Origin: Solobacterium sp.
GTDB taxonomy: Bacteria > Bacillota_I > Bacilli_A > Erysipelotrichales > Erysipelotrichaceae
Direction of reading: 5' to 3'
Assembly: GCA_016291725.1 (NCBI GenBank)
Contig: JAEEYJ010000010.1
Span: 1-7,282, forward strand
DNA: 7,282 bases
Shown: piece by piece, positions 1 through 5,766 of the stretch
How positions within the stretch are numbered: the first letter of the stretch is position 1
Layout: each line of letters opens with the position of its first letter
Translations under genes and position numbers: made by a program
The notes under the pieces: model-generated
Databases searched by the model: none
The model's input: only the letters and a program-made list of their open reading frames with translations
Told to the model about the DNA's origin: nothing

Positions 1-549
1 CGGGAGAGTCAAGTATACTGAACCATTGTCGATATTGTAGACAATGTTCCCGCTGCTGTCTTTTGTGACAATATAGGACCAGATCCCGCTCCGGTATTCC
101 TTGCCCTCTTCAGGACCTTCAATCACAGGATCCGGTGCCGGTTCCTGTGAAGGACCGGGCATATCCGGAACATTGATGTTCAAACCTGCATTCTCTGCCC
201 GGGTGAATACCAGCCGGTTTTCACTGTCCATCAGTGACAGTGTACCGTCCGCGTACTCATAGGCGATCATTCCTTTCGGGTCAGAATCATACCAGAAACC
301 GTCATTGCTCCAGCCCATTTCATGGATCTCACCGTACATATCCATCACAGCAGTACCGTCTGTATTGACCTGAAAGCTGCAGACATATCCATAATCCCGC
401 AGCTCCTGGATCTGCTCTGCGGAGGCTCCGTTGGTTTCCGAAACGATTTCCGACAGTTCGTAGTACCCGCTGATATCCGGTTTTTCCTCTTCTGCTGTGC
501 AGGCTGTCAGAACAGCCAGCACGGCAGTCAATGCAAATACTCTTTTCAT
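1..549 (-). CDS. Secreted lipoprotein of unknown function, C-terminal part beyond the left edge
   Basis: The minus-strand frame is open from an ATG at 549 to the window edge, giving 183 residues with no stop. The N-terminus MKRVFALTAVLAVLTAC is a lipoprotein signal peptide: two positive residues, a hydrophobic core and a lipobox L-T-A-C with the lipidated cysteine at residue 17. The mature protein should therefore be anchored to the outer face of the membrane. Residues 25-118 (starting DISGYYEL and including a DGTAVMDMYG stretch and a W-rich segment) look like a beta-rich domain of the kind seen in many clostridial lipoproteins; this is recollection, not a search result. A proline-rich linker (about 128-146) leads to a second beta-like segment that runs off the edge. 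The gene starts 9 nt after the stop of the small gene 559-738 with only a weak GAGTGA-like ribosome site, so it is probably co-transcribed and perhaps translationally coupled. Function unknown. Confidence 0.85.
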   Translation of the reverse strand, partial: MKRVFALTAVLAVLTACTAEEEKPDISGYYELSEIVSETNGASAEQIQELRDYGYVCSFQVNTDGTAVMDMYGEIHEMGWSNDGFWYDSDPKGMIAYEYADGTLSLMDSENRLVFTRAENAGLNINVPDMPGPSQEPAPDPVIEGPEEGKEYRSGIWSYIVTKDSSGNIVYNIDNGSVYLTLP

Positions 550-558
550 TGCCGTCAC

Positions 559-738
559 TCAGGCTTTCCAGCCATCTTCCCCATAGAACTGCTTCAGCAG
601 TGCAGCAACATCAGCAGGTGAAACCAGATGCTCTCCGGCAATCTTCATAACGGTATCATTGAAGTCCATTATTGCGGGATCAATGCTGTAGTTGTTCATG
701 ATTTCCCAGATCAGGGAGTCTTCGCTCAATGCACACAT
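559..738 (-). CDS. Small hypothetical protein, 59 aa
   Basis: The ATG at 738 opens a 59-codon frame ending in TGA at 559-561. I do not recognise the protein. It begins MCALSEDSLIWEIMNNYSID, is acidic, has no signal peptide or membrane segment, and reads as a mostly helical soluble protein ending FYGEDGWKA. Support for coding comes from a strong ribosome binding site AAGGAGG at 747-753, 8 nt ahead of the ATG, and from an extended -10 promoter motif just upstream. It also sits 9 nt ahead of a lipoprotein gene in the same direction. The segment ending in VSPADVAALLKQFYG could be a small helical interaction motif, but no function can be assigned. It is short and easily missed by length-filtered gene calling. 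The antisense frame at 628-828 is taken to be its shadow. Confidence 0.72.
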   Translation of the reverse strand: MCALSEDSLIWEIMNNYSIDPAIMDFNDTVMKIAGEHLVSPADVAALLKQFYGEDGWKA

Positions 739-746
739 AGTACCGG

Positions 747-753
747 CCTCCTT
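747..753 (-). promoter_or_regulatory. Strong ribosome binding site for the 59-aa gene
   Basis: The minus strand reads AAGGAGG here, 8 nt before the ATG at 738. It is the main evidence that this short frame is a real gene. Confidence 0.75.
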
Positions 754-768
754 TTCCTCTCCTTCTGT

Positions 769-777
769 ATTGTATCA
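769..777 (-). promoter_or_regulatory. Extended -10 promoter element for the 738-1 minus operon
   Basis: The minus strand reads TGATACAAT, that is TG-N-TACAAT, a good extended -10 for the housekeeping sigma factor, about 30 nt ahead of the ATG at 738. No clear -35 is visible, which is compatible with an extended -10 promoter. It lies back-to-back with the plus-strand TATAAT at 789-794. Confidence 0.45.
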
Positions 778-786
778 CGCCTGCAG

Positions 787-794
787 TGTATAAT
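787..794 (+). promoter_or_regulatory. -10 element for the 841-1488 plus operon
   Basis: A perfect TATAAT at 789-794, with TG directly before it, lies 46 nt ahead of the ATG at 841. The -35 region at normal spacing (about 766-771, TGTATT) is poor. The ribosome site AAAGGAG at 828-834 follows. Confidence 0.5.
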
Positions 795-840
795 AATGGC
801 AGGAAGACAGATCATTCACTGTCTGTGAAAGGAGACATCC

Positions 841-1155
841 ATGCCGCAGATCATTCTCAAGAATATCTCCAGGAAAGATTATTTCGATCTCTCCCCTGCC
901 ATCGCGGAAACCGTTGCCAGTATCATCGGTGTTCCCAAAGAGTATATTGTAACTGAATTCTCTGATACGTCCTTCTGCCGCGGCGGTGAGCCTGATTCTC
1001 ATTCCGCCATGGCATGGGTCTGCTGGAAGAAGCGTACACCCGAACTGCAGCAGAGAACTGCTGCGGCAATGGCAAAGATTCTCCAGGAAGCGGGCTATCA
1101 TCCCGTGGAGATTATCTACGACAATCTGGATATGAATGATTTCTATGAGTTCTGA
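841..1155 (+). CDS. DUF1904 family protein (tautomerase-like fold)
   Basis: A 104-residue soluble protein, MPQIILKNISRKDYFD and onward. Its overall pattern matches the DUF1904 group: beta strand, helix with SPAIAETVASIIGVPKEYI, beta strand VTEFSDTSF, a W-rich strand near residue 60, helix, then final strand PVEIIYDNLD. From recollection these are small cytoplasmic proteins related to the tautomerase superfamily, about 100 residues long; the reaction is unknown. The residue after the initiator methionine is proline, the residue that acts as N-terminal general base in classical tautomerases; whether it does so here is inference. The ATG is supported by AAAGGAG at 828-834 with 6 nt spacing and by a TATAAT at 789-794. 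The gene is followed after 3 nt by a small membrane protein gene, probably in one transcript. Confidence 0.85.
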   Translation: MPQIILKNISRKDYFDLSPAIAETVASIIGVPKEYIVTEFSDTSFCRGGEPDSHSAMAWVCWKKRTPELQQRTAAAMAKILQEAGYHPVEIIYDNLDMNDFYEF

Positions 1156-1158
1156 CCT

Positions 1159-1488
1159 ATGTTGGCGGCATATTTGATATGTCTTGCCTGTGCACTGCTG
1201 TGCATCGGCATTGGTATTTACACCAGGAACATGCAGCGTCCTGCCGGATTCTTTACCGGTGACAATCCACCGGAGGTAACGGACACGGCGGCATACAACA
1301 AAGCTGTCGGACGTCTGTGGATCCGCTACGGCATTGAACTTGCCCTGATCGGCCTCCCTCTGCTGGCTGTACATCAGAACCAGTTCTCTCTATGGTGGAT
1401 CTTCCTGATGCTGGGAACACCTTTTATCAGCATCCTGCTGGCTGTTTCCTACCTGAAGATCCAGGATACGTACTTCATAAAGAAATAA
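1159..1488 (+). CDS. Small conserved membrane protein, 109 aa
   Basis: The protein has three predicted membrane helices at about residues 2-21, 52-71 and 77-98, and ends in a basic tail, YFIKK. Between helices 1 and 2 is a conserved-looking soluble loop, GFFTGDNPPEVTDTAAYNKA, with the pattern GF-x-TG-x-x-PP-x-VTD-x-x-x-YN. I recall this loop from small uncharacterised Firmicute membrane proteins but cannot name the family with certainty. The ATG lies 3 nt after the TGA of the DUF1904 gene and has no good ribosome site of its own, so translation is likely coupled to the upstream gene. The stop codon lies inside the left arm of the hairpin at 1484-1507. Function unknown. Confidence 0.8.
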   Translation: MLAAYLICLACALLCIGIGIYTRNMQRPAGFFTGDNPPEVTDTAAYNKAVGRLWIRYGIELALIGLPLLAVHQNQFSLWWIFLMLGTPFISILLAVSYLKIQDTYFIKK

Positions 1489-1507
1489 GCGCCTGACAGC
1501 GCTTATT
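1484..1507. terminator. Bidirectional hairpin terminator between convergent genes
   Basis: A perfect 9-bp inverted repeat, AATAAGCGC (1484-1492) and GCGCTTATT (1499-1507), encloses the 6-nt loop CTGACA. It contains the stop codons of both flanking convergent genes (TAA at 1486-1488 on plus, 1503-1505 on minus). The minus side has the better T-rich tail (TTATTTCTTTAT), so it should work best for the operon 2747-1503. Confidence 0.75.
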
Positions 1508-1814
1508 CCTGTTCCATCCGTTCCACAAGGAACAGTACCGGACGGCACCCATCATTGCAGCTGATGAGTGCTTTGTTTTTGTCCTTCATCCAGTCCTTGA
1601 AGAAATCTCCGCCTCCGTGCGACAGTGTGAACACGAAATGCTGCATACACTGCCATGCGCTCTCGCACAGACCTTCCGGCTTGTTCCAGCCATCGCTCAC
1701 ATAGACCTGTCCTTCCCGGTGCAGCTCGCAGAGTCCCAGCCCGGGAACAGCGTATGTACGGGCTGCTTCTTCGTTGAATGTACGCTCTACTGCCGTAATC
1801 CTCACCGGTACCAT
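1503..1814 (-). CDS. TIGR04076 family protein, 103 aa
   Basis: The protein matches the pattern of the uncharacterised TIGR04076 family. It opens MVPVRITAVERTFNEE. A segment with G-L-C at 27-29 follows, then a W-x-x-PEGLCESAWQ motif (43-55), FVFTLSHGGGDFF, KDWMKD (73-78), and a C-N-D-G-x-RPV-x-F core (86-95) before the acidic end. Cysteines at 29, 50, 58, 86 and 90 stand out and could bind metal or undergo redox chemistry; that is inference, and the family's role is unknown. The frame is open to 1838, but the ATG at 1814 is preferred. It follows the upstream stop by 2 nt and has GGAGA at 1821-1825 with 6 nt spacing, and family members begin with this strand. It is the last gene of a three-gene operon, with its stop inside the terminator hairpin. 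Confidence 0.88.
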   Translation of the reverse strand: MVPVRITAVERTFNEEAARTYAVPGLGLCELHREGQVYVSDGWNKPEGLCESAWQCMQHFVFTLSHGGGDFFKDWMKDKNKALISCNDGCRPVLFLVERMEQE

Positions 1815-1816
1815 GG

Positions 1817-2398
1817 CTATTCTCCGTCTGTGAGGCAATCGTATACGATTACACCGTCCTTGATGATTGCCAGTGCATCCTCCTGGTTTTCATCCGTCAG
1901 CAGCATCACTGCGGCACTGTATTCACCGAGTCCGGACTCCCGGAATCCCTTCTGAAGCCCGTCTGTCATTTCTGCCAGACTGCTGAGTATTTCCTTCCAG
2001 GCCTTCACCGCGTCTTCGTTCCCTTCCAGCGCTGTCTGCGCTACCGTCACGATGCTGTCATCCCAGATCCCGATATAGACTGTATTCTCATCCACTTCAA
2101 TTGTACAGTTTTCGAACGGGATCATTTCCTTCAGACTCTGTACATAGGAATCAATATCCGATCCGGCCGGTTCCGGCAGCGGCGCAGCTTCCGTGGTCGC
2201 CGCAGGCTTTTCCGGCTCGTTTCTCCATGAACGCTCCATCATGACACAGCCGAGGCACAGCGCGAACATGCCTGCCGCGATCTTGACAAACATCTTTGCA
2301 TAGAAACCGTTCTTCAGGACAGCAAACAGAATCGCACAGCCGATGGAAACCAGCAGTCCGATGAATACAACACTGAACAATGCATTCCAGATTACCAT
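1817..2398 (-). CDS. Membrane-anchored protein with extracytoplasmic domain, 193 aa
   Basis: Two closely spaced hydrophobic helices (about residues 5-28 and 36-54) form an N-terminal hairpin anchor. They are followed by a low-complexity Pro/Glu/Ala linker (60-80) and a C-terminal alpha/beta domain (82-190). That domain begins DIDSYVQSLKEMIPF, continues with strands CTIEVDENTVYIGIWDD, a helical run (VKAWKEILSSLAEMTDGLQKG shortened here to its gist), and ends with AIIKDGVIVYD. I recall similar domains, with a W-D-x-x-V-x-x-x-A pattern and a terminal DG-x-x-x-YD strand, in uncharacterised clostridial proteins attached to different anchors, but cannot name one. No catalytic motif is evident. The ATG at 2398 has GGAGG about 6 nt ahead, and the upstream stop is 10 nt away, placing it in the middle of the operon. 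A role in envelope sensing or binding is a guess. Confidence 0.82.
   Translation of the reverse strand: MVIWNALFSVVFIGLLVSIGCAILFAVLKNGFYAKMFVKIAAGMFALCLGCVMMERSWRNEPEKPAATTEAAPLPEPAGSDIDSYVQSLKEMIPFENCTIEVDENTVYIGIWDDSIVTVAQTALEGNEDAVKAWKEILSSLAEMTDGLQKGFRESGLGEYSAAVMLLTDENQEDALAIIKDGVIVYDCLTDGE
1821..1825 (-). promoter_or_regulatory. Ribosome site that fixes the start of the TIGR04076 gene
   Basis: GGAGA on the minus strand lies 6 nt before the ATG at 1814, inside the last codons of the upstream gene. The open-frame start at 1838 would add eight residues (MPHRRRIA) that lie out of frame over the upstream coding end, and I see no reason to prefer it. Confidence 0.6.
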
Positions 2399-2408
2399 AC
2401 CGTCCCTC

Positions 2409-2747
2409 CTATCCTCTGCGCGCTTCCCGGAGCGGATGCGCCCAGTCTATACTGCCGTTCACGGAAGCCGCAAGCCTGTCCGCTGTCTCACGCAGGCTTT
2501 CCAGCATCGTTTCTTCCCGCTTCCGTGATCTTCTTCCCTTGTTCTCATAGACCGTCTCTGCACAGTATCCGTCATAGGACACTGCATAGTCCTCTTCATC
2601 ATCATGCGGAAAGAAGTTCACACTGACCTCATAGCGGATCATACCCTGGTCCGAATCACCGGTCAGACGTACATCCACCGCATTGCGCTGCCGGCCGTTG
2701 ATCACGCAGCCGCCCGCAAAGTACTGCTGATACACATCAATGGTCAT
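2409..2747 (-). CDS. Conserved hypothetical protein, 112 aa
   Basis: First gene of the operon 2747-1503. It is a soluble protein beginning MTIDVYQQYFAGGCVINGRQ. Strands at about 23-29 and 36-46 (MIRYEVSVNFFPHDDEED) suggest a beta-rich N-terminal half, followed by YAVSYDGYC, a strongly basic stretch GRRSRKREE (71-79) and a helix to the end containing LRETADRLA. There is no signal peptide or membrane helix, so it should be cytoplasmic. I do not recognise the family. The acidic HDDEED patch and the basic patch would suit protein-protein or nucleic-acid contact, but no function should be assigned. The start is supported by GAGGTG 7 nt before the ATG and by a TATAAT at 2767-2772. Confidence 0.8.
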   Translation of the reverse strand: MTIDVYQQYFAGGCVINGRQRNAVDVRLTGDSDQGMIRYEVSVNFFPHDDEEDYAVSYDGYCAETVYENKGRRSRKREETMLESLRETADRLAASVNGSIDWAHPLREARRG

Positions 2748-2766
2748 CGTTCGTCACCTCGTGCCT

Positions 2767-2774
2767 ATTATACA
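2767..2774 (-). promoter_or_regulatory. -10 element for the 2747-1503 operon
   Basis: The minus strand reads TGTATAAT, with a perfect TATAAT about 20 nt ahead of the ATG at 2747. At 17-18 bp spacing no recognisable -35 is present (TATCAA), so promoter strength is uncertain. It is divergent from the pyrophosphatase promoter. Confidence 0.5.
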
Positions 2775-2789
2775 ACACACTGTCCTGAG

Positions 2790-2817
2790 TTGATATTCCC
2801 TGCCTTTCTGCTATGCT
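2790..2817 (+). promoter_or_regulatory. Promoter of the pyrophosphatase gene
   Basis: A -35 TTGATA (2790-2795), a 16-bp spacer and an extended -10, TGC-TATGCT (hexamer 2812-2817), give a good housekeeping promoter. Transcription would start near 2824 with a leader of about 25 nt. The ribosome site GAGGA at 2838-2842 precedes the ATG by 6 nt. Confidence 0.6.
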
Positions 2818-2848
2818 TGAATCAACGATGAATTGATGAGGACCCATC

Positions 2849-4477
2849 ATGAATACTATCTATGTAACCGGGCACCGGAATCCTGACACCGATGCCATCT
2901 GCTCCGCAATCGCTGCGGCTGAACTGGAGGAACTCCAGGGCAGAAAAGCCATTGCCTGCCGTCAGGGACCGCTGAATGAAGAAACCAAATTTGTACTGAA
3001 GCGTTTCCACCAGGAAAATCCGTTTCTGCTTACAGACGCACGTCTCACACTGGCGCAGATCGATCTGGATGAACCCGTACTGATTCCTCTGGACGCCACT
3101 GCCCATGAAGCCTGGCGCGCTATGAAGCAGTCCCAGTACCGAACCCTGTTTGTTACGGATATGGACAAACTGTGCGGCGCTGTCACGACTTCGGAACTGT
3201 CCGTGTACCGTCTGGAGACGCAGGAAGCCCGCAGCCGGCTGCTGCAGAATGCGTCCCTCGACCAGATTGCCCGTACGGTAAAAGGCAATGCGGTCGTAGA
3301 GCCGGATAACTTCCACACCAATGGTTCTGTCCATGTCATCACACTGGAAGAAGCAGAAGCGAGCAAATACGATGTCAGCGGCGGCATCTCGATCCTGTCC
3401 GCAGGCAGGGAAAAGCAGGAGATGCTGATCAACCGCGGCGTAAAGTGCCTGGTCATCACCTGTGGTGTTCACACAGATGATTCCGTGAAGAAACTGGCCG
3501 CGGAAGCCGGCTGTGCCATTATTGAAACCGATCAGGATACCATGTTCGCCGCAGAGTTCATCACGGAATCATATCCTGTCGAAACCATCATGGCCCGCAA
3601 CATCATTACTTTCCGGGACAATGAATATGCCAACGATGCGGCAGTGCGCATCAACAAATCCCGTATCCGCAGTTTCCCTGTTCTGGACAAGAACGATAAA
3701 ATCATCGGTATCGTATCCCGCTACCATGTACTGAACTATGAACACAGAAAAGTCATCCTGACCGATCATAGTGCGGAGAACCAGAGCCTGAACCATATTG
3801 AAGACGCTGACGTGCAGGCGATCATCGACCATCATCACATCGGCGGCATCCGTACCGACCACCCCATCTACTACCGCAACGAACAGCTGGGCTGCACCTG
3901 TACGATCCTGGCGGAAATGTACCGGGAAAGAGGATTCGATCCTTCTCCGGACATTGCCGGGCTGATGCTTTCTGCCATTCTCTCGGATACCCTGAACTTC
4001 AAGTCCGCAACCACCCGTGACAAAGACCGGGAAGCCGCTCAGTGGCTGGCAGGGCTTGCCGGCATTGACGACATCGGTGAATATGCCCGGGAGATGCTGG
4101 GTGCTTCCGTTGCTCTGCGTGACTCAACACCGCACGAGATCCTGAACCGGGACCTCAAAGCCTACCGGATCGGCGGCTACTCCTTTGCTATCGGGCAGAC
4201 CAACTACAGCCGTATGGAAGAAGTACAGAAAATCCTTCCAGTATTCCGGAAGAATCTGAAGAAGGAACAGGAAGAAAACAGCTATGATCTTCTGGTCATG
4301 CTATTTACAGATGTGATGGGCGAAGGATCCCTCTTCGTCTATGAAGGACCGCTCTCCCACATCTTCGACACCATACTGGAAACGGTATTCGACGAGCATT
4401 CGGGCTTTGACTCCAAGATCATCTCCCGCAAGCAGCAATTGATGCCGATGATGTCGGAAGCCATCAAGAAACTGTAA
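2849..4477 (+). CDS. ppaC: Manganese-dependent inorganic pyrophosphatase, CBS-regulated family II
   Basis: This enzyme hydrolyses cytoplasmic pyrophosphate to two phosphates, driving biosynthetic reactions. The 542 residues show the full regulated family II layout: start of the DHH domain with GHRNPDTDA (8-16; metal ligands H9, D13, D15), CBS1 (about 72-122), DRTGG domain (about 126-240), CBS2 (about 242-299), and the resumed DHH domain with D306 in LTDHSAEN. The DHH signature IIDHHHIGG follows (H328 matching the Bacillus subtilis ligand His97), then the SAILSD ligand D380. The DHHA2 domain (about 430-542) ends with the substrate-binding SRK at 526-528. All expected catalytic residues are present and the length is normal for CBS-PPases. 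Family knowledge predicts inhibition or activation by AMP, ADP and ATP at the CBS pair, and binding of diadenosine polyphosphates when the DRTGG domain is present. It is transcribed alone between its own promoter and a palindromic terminator. Confidence 0.97.
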   Translation: MNTIYVTGHRNPDTDAICSAIAAAELEELQGRKAIACRQGPLNEETKFVLKRFHQENPFLLTDARLTLAQIDLDEPVLIPLDATAHEAWRAMKQSQYRTLFVTDMDKLCGAVTTSELSVYRLETQEARSRLLQNASLDQIARTVKGNAVVEPDNFHTNGSVHVITLEEAEASKYDVSGGISILSAGREKQEMLINRGVKCLVITCGVHTDDSVKKLAAEAGCAIIETDQDTMFAAEFITESYPVETIMARNIITFRDNEYANDAAVRINKSRIRSFPVLDKNDKIIGIVSRYHVLNYEHRKVILTDHSAENQSLNHIEDADVQAIIDHHHIGGIRTDHPIYYRNEQLGCTCTILAEMYRERGFDPSPDIAGLMLSAILSDTLNFKSATTRDKDREAAQWLAGLAGIDDIGEYAREMLGASVALRDSTPHEILNRDLKAYRIGGYSFAIGQTNYSRMEEVQKILPVFRKNLKKEQEENSYDLLVMLFTDVMGEGSLFVYEGPLSHIFDTILETVFDEHSGFDSKIISRKQQLMPMMSEAIKKL

Positions 4478-4480
4478 AGA

Positions 4481-4508
4481 AAAACAATGGTCAGCTGACC
4501 ATTGTTTT
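4481..4508. terminator. Perfect palindromic bidirectional terminator
   Basis: A 28-bp perfect palindrome with 14-bp arms is centred between 4494 and 4495. It has an A-rich left edge and a T-rich right edge, so it forms a hairpin with a U-tract on either strand. It separates the convergent pyrophosphatase and rhomboid genes and touches the rhomboid stop codon (4508-4510). Confidence 0.9.
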
Positions 4509-5059
4509 CAATTGTCCTTGAAGAACAGTCCTGTCATGCCGCCGCAGACACCGCCGATGATGTGGGTGATCTGCGAGATCTGATCATGGGCTGTCAGTCC
4601 TGTATAGATCTCATTGCCGATCCAGAATACAGCCACCAGGATCAGTGTCAGCGGTATGCCCTTCTGCCTGCCTGTGACCGAAGCGAGCAGGATGAACGCA
4701 AAGCAGACACCGCTGCTTCCCAGCAGAGCACCCTGGAACAGGATATTGTGGATCAGACCGGTGACAACCGCTGTGATCAGAATCACCCAGATCAGATTCT
4801 CATGGTATTTTTCCTCCAGGATCGGTCCCAGAAGGAGAATGTAGACCATATTCCCGGCATAGTGGGAGATTCCGGAATGACCGAAGACATGCGTCACCAG
4901 ACGCAGCCAGGTCAACGGATTCTTCCACGATGACGGATACGTACAGAAGAACTTCATGGTGGACGATCCGTTTGTAACAAGGCCCAGAATCAGGACGACC
5001 AGACCGATCAGTGCAAATCCCAGAGTAATCGGTGCATTGATATAGACTTTCTTTTTCAT
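4508..5059 (-). CDS. Rhomboid family intramembrane serine protease, 183 aa
   Basis: A short six-helix rhomboid that cleaves membrane proteins within or near the bilayer. The catalytic serine is S116 in GSSG (114-117), on the fourth helix. The catalytic histidine is H166 in QITHIIGGVCGG on the last helix. The helix-2 motif H-x-x-x-N (H66 to N70, in HYAGN) supplies the oxyanion and structural residues. TM1 is near 10-29, and the loop after it carries the W-R-L/T-H-x-F pattern typical of rhomboids (51-60). There is no extra cytoplasmic domain, so it is a minimal bacterial form. The catalytic pair is intact and the enzyme should be active; its substrates cannot be told from the sequence. The ATG at 5059 has a G-rich ribosome site GGGGGA about 5 nt ahead and a TATAAT at 5089-5094. 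It appears to be transcribed alone. Confidence 0.93.
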   Translation of the reverse strand: MKKKVYINAPITLGFALIGLVVLILGLVTNGSSTMKFFCTYPSSWKNPLTWLRLVTHVFGHSGISHYAGNMVYILLLGPILEEKYHENLIWVILITAVVTGLIHNILFQGALLGSSGVCFAFILLASVTGRQKGIPLTLILVAVFWIGNEIYTGLTAHDQISQITHIIGGVCGGMTGLFFKDN

Positions 5060-5088
5060 AGCTGTCCCCCGATCTTTACGTACGTATC

Positions 5089-5096
5089 ATTATACA
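5089..5096 (-). promoter_or_regulatory. -10 element of the rhomboid gene
   Basis: The minus strand reads TGTATAAT, a perfect TATAAT about 30 nt before the ATG. The expected -35 position falls inside the terminator hairpin of the upstream lipoprotein gene and has no good match, so the promoter is tentative. Confidence 0.45.
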
Positions 5097-5099
5097 TCA

Positions 5100-5123
5100 G
5101 AAAACCCGCATGGATATGCGGGT
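5100..5123 (-). terminator. Terminator of the knuckle-repeat lipoprotein gene
   Basis: An 8-bp stem, ACCCGCAT (5104-5111) with ATGCGGGT (5116-5123), has a GGAT loop. On the minus strand it is followed by TTTTC. It starts 7 nt after the lipoprotein stop codon and is a typical intrinsic terminator. Confidence 0.85.
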
Positions 5124-5130
5124 ATTTTCA

Positions 5131-5748
5131 TCAGTTCTGCGCTTCTGCATCCGTGCTTTCAGACGGTGCAGGCTCATCCGTAGGCTCTGCGGAAGGTTCC
5201 TCTACGGTTTCCGCAGGACAGCCGTCTGTCAGCTTGGGAATGAATTCTGTATGTTCATCCGCACCGCATCTGGCACAGCGGTATGTCCGGTAGCCCGTAT
5301 CATAGCAGGTCGGGTCAGCAGCCCAGATCAGCTGCATATCGTGGCCGAGCGGCGGAATCTTCCGTGTCATGGTCTGTCCGCAGGTGCAGCGGTAGGTTAC
5401 ATAGCCCTCTGCCGTGCAGGTAGGTGCCGCGGAAGATATCTGGGTATTGTATACATGCTGGTGATTCGGATCGACAGCCGCCTGGGATTGATCATTGTTT
5501 TCCGCAGGCTCCACAATCCATTCTTCCGTAGGTTCTGCGGGCTGGGTATCCATCCCGTTTGCCATTTCCTTAAGAGCCATCAGTTCCTCGATGGTAATCA
5601 GGTTATACCAGGTTCCGGAATCATCGCTGTACTGGATGACACCATCCGTGACACGGATTGTCTCATCCGTCTTTGCATTGTCTGAACTCTTTCCTGCACA
5701 GCCTGTCATCAGAACTGCACACATCAGGATACTGATGATTTTCTTCAT
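5131..5748 (-). CDS. Lipoprotein with two tandem C-x(1-2)-C-G knuckle repeats, 205 aa
   Basis: The signal peptide MKKIISILMCAVLMTGC has a lipobox with the lipidated cysteine at residue 17, so the protein should be surface-anchored. Residues 31-63 (IRVTDGVIQYSDDSGTWYNL and the following ITIEELMAL) are a short beta-like module that I recall from other Firmicute surface proteins. After a Pro/Glu linker come two repeats of about 38 residues. Repeat 1 runs H98 to H136 with C111, YRCTCG (119-124) and IPPLGH. Repeat 2 runs H136 to about 172 with C148, YRCARCG (157-162) and FIPKL. Such repeats are common in clostridial cell-surface proteins, and the paired cysteines could bind zinc or form disulfides. 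The C-terminus (173-205) is a low-complexity Glu/Pro/Ser/Ala tail without LPXTG. AGGTGG lies 6 nt before the ATG. Function unknown; a binding or scaffold role is inference. Confidence 0.88.
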   Translation of the reverse strand: MKKIISILMCAVLMTGCAGKSSDNAKTDETIRVTDGVIQYSDDSGTWYNLITIEELMALKEMANGMDTQPAEPTEEWIVEPAENNDQSQAAVDPNHQHVYNTQISSAAPTCTAEGYVTYRCTCGQTMTRKIPPLGHDMQLIWAADPTCYDTGYRTYRCARCGADEHTEFIPKLTDGCPAETVEEPSAEPTDEPAPSESTDAEAQN

Positions 5749-5766
5749 TGCTTTCCACCTCTCTGA

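Noticed and set aside
775..1374. 199-residue minus-strand open frame
   Set aside because: It is antisense to the DUF1904 and membrane protein genes, which have ribosome sites and recognisable protein patterns. Its product has low-quality, domain-free sequence.
2822..3472. 216- and 165-residue minus-strand frames inside the pyrophosphatase gene
   Set aside because: They lie opposite a fully conserved enzyme with all catalytic motifs, show no ribosome site or domain, and are shadows.
5110..5685. 191-residue plus-strand open frame
   Set aside because: It is antisense to the lipoprotein with a clear signal peptide and repeats. It is rich in Arg/Cys/Phe, as expected of an antisense shadow, and begins in the terminator hairpin.
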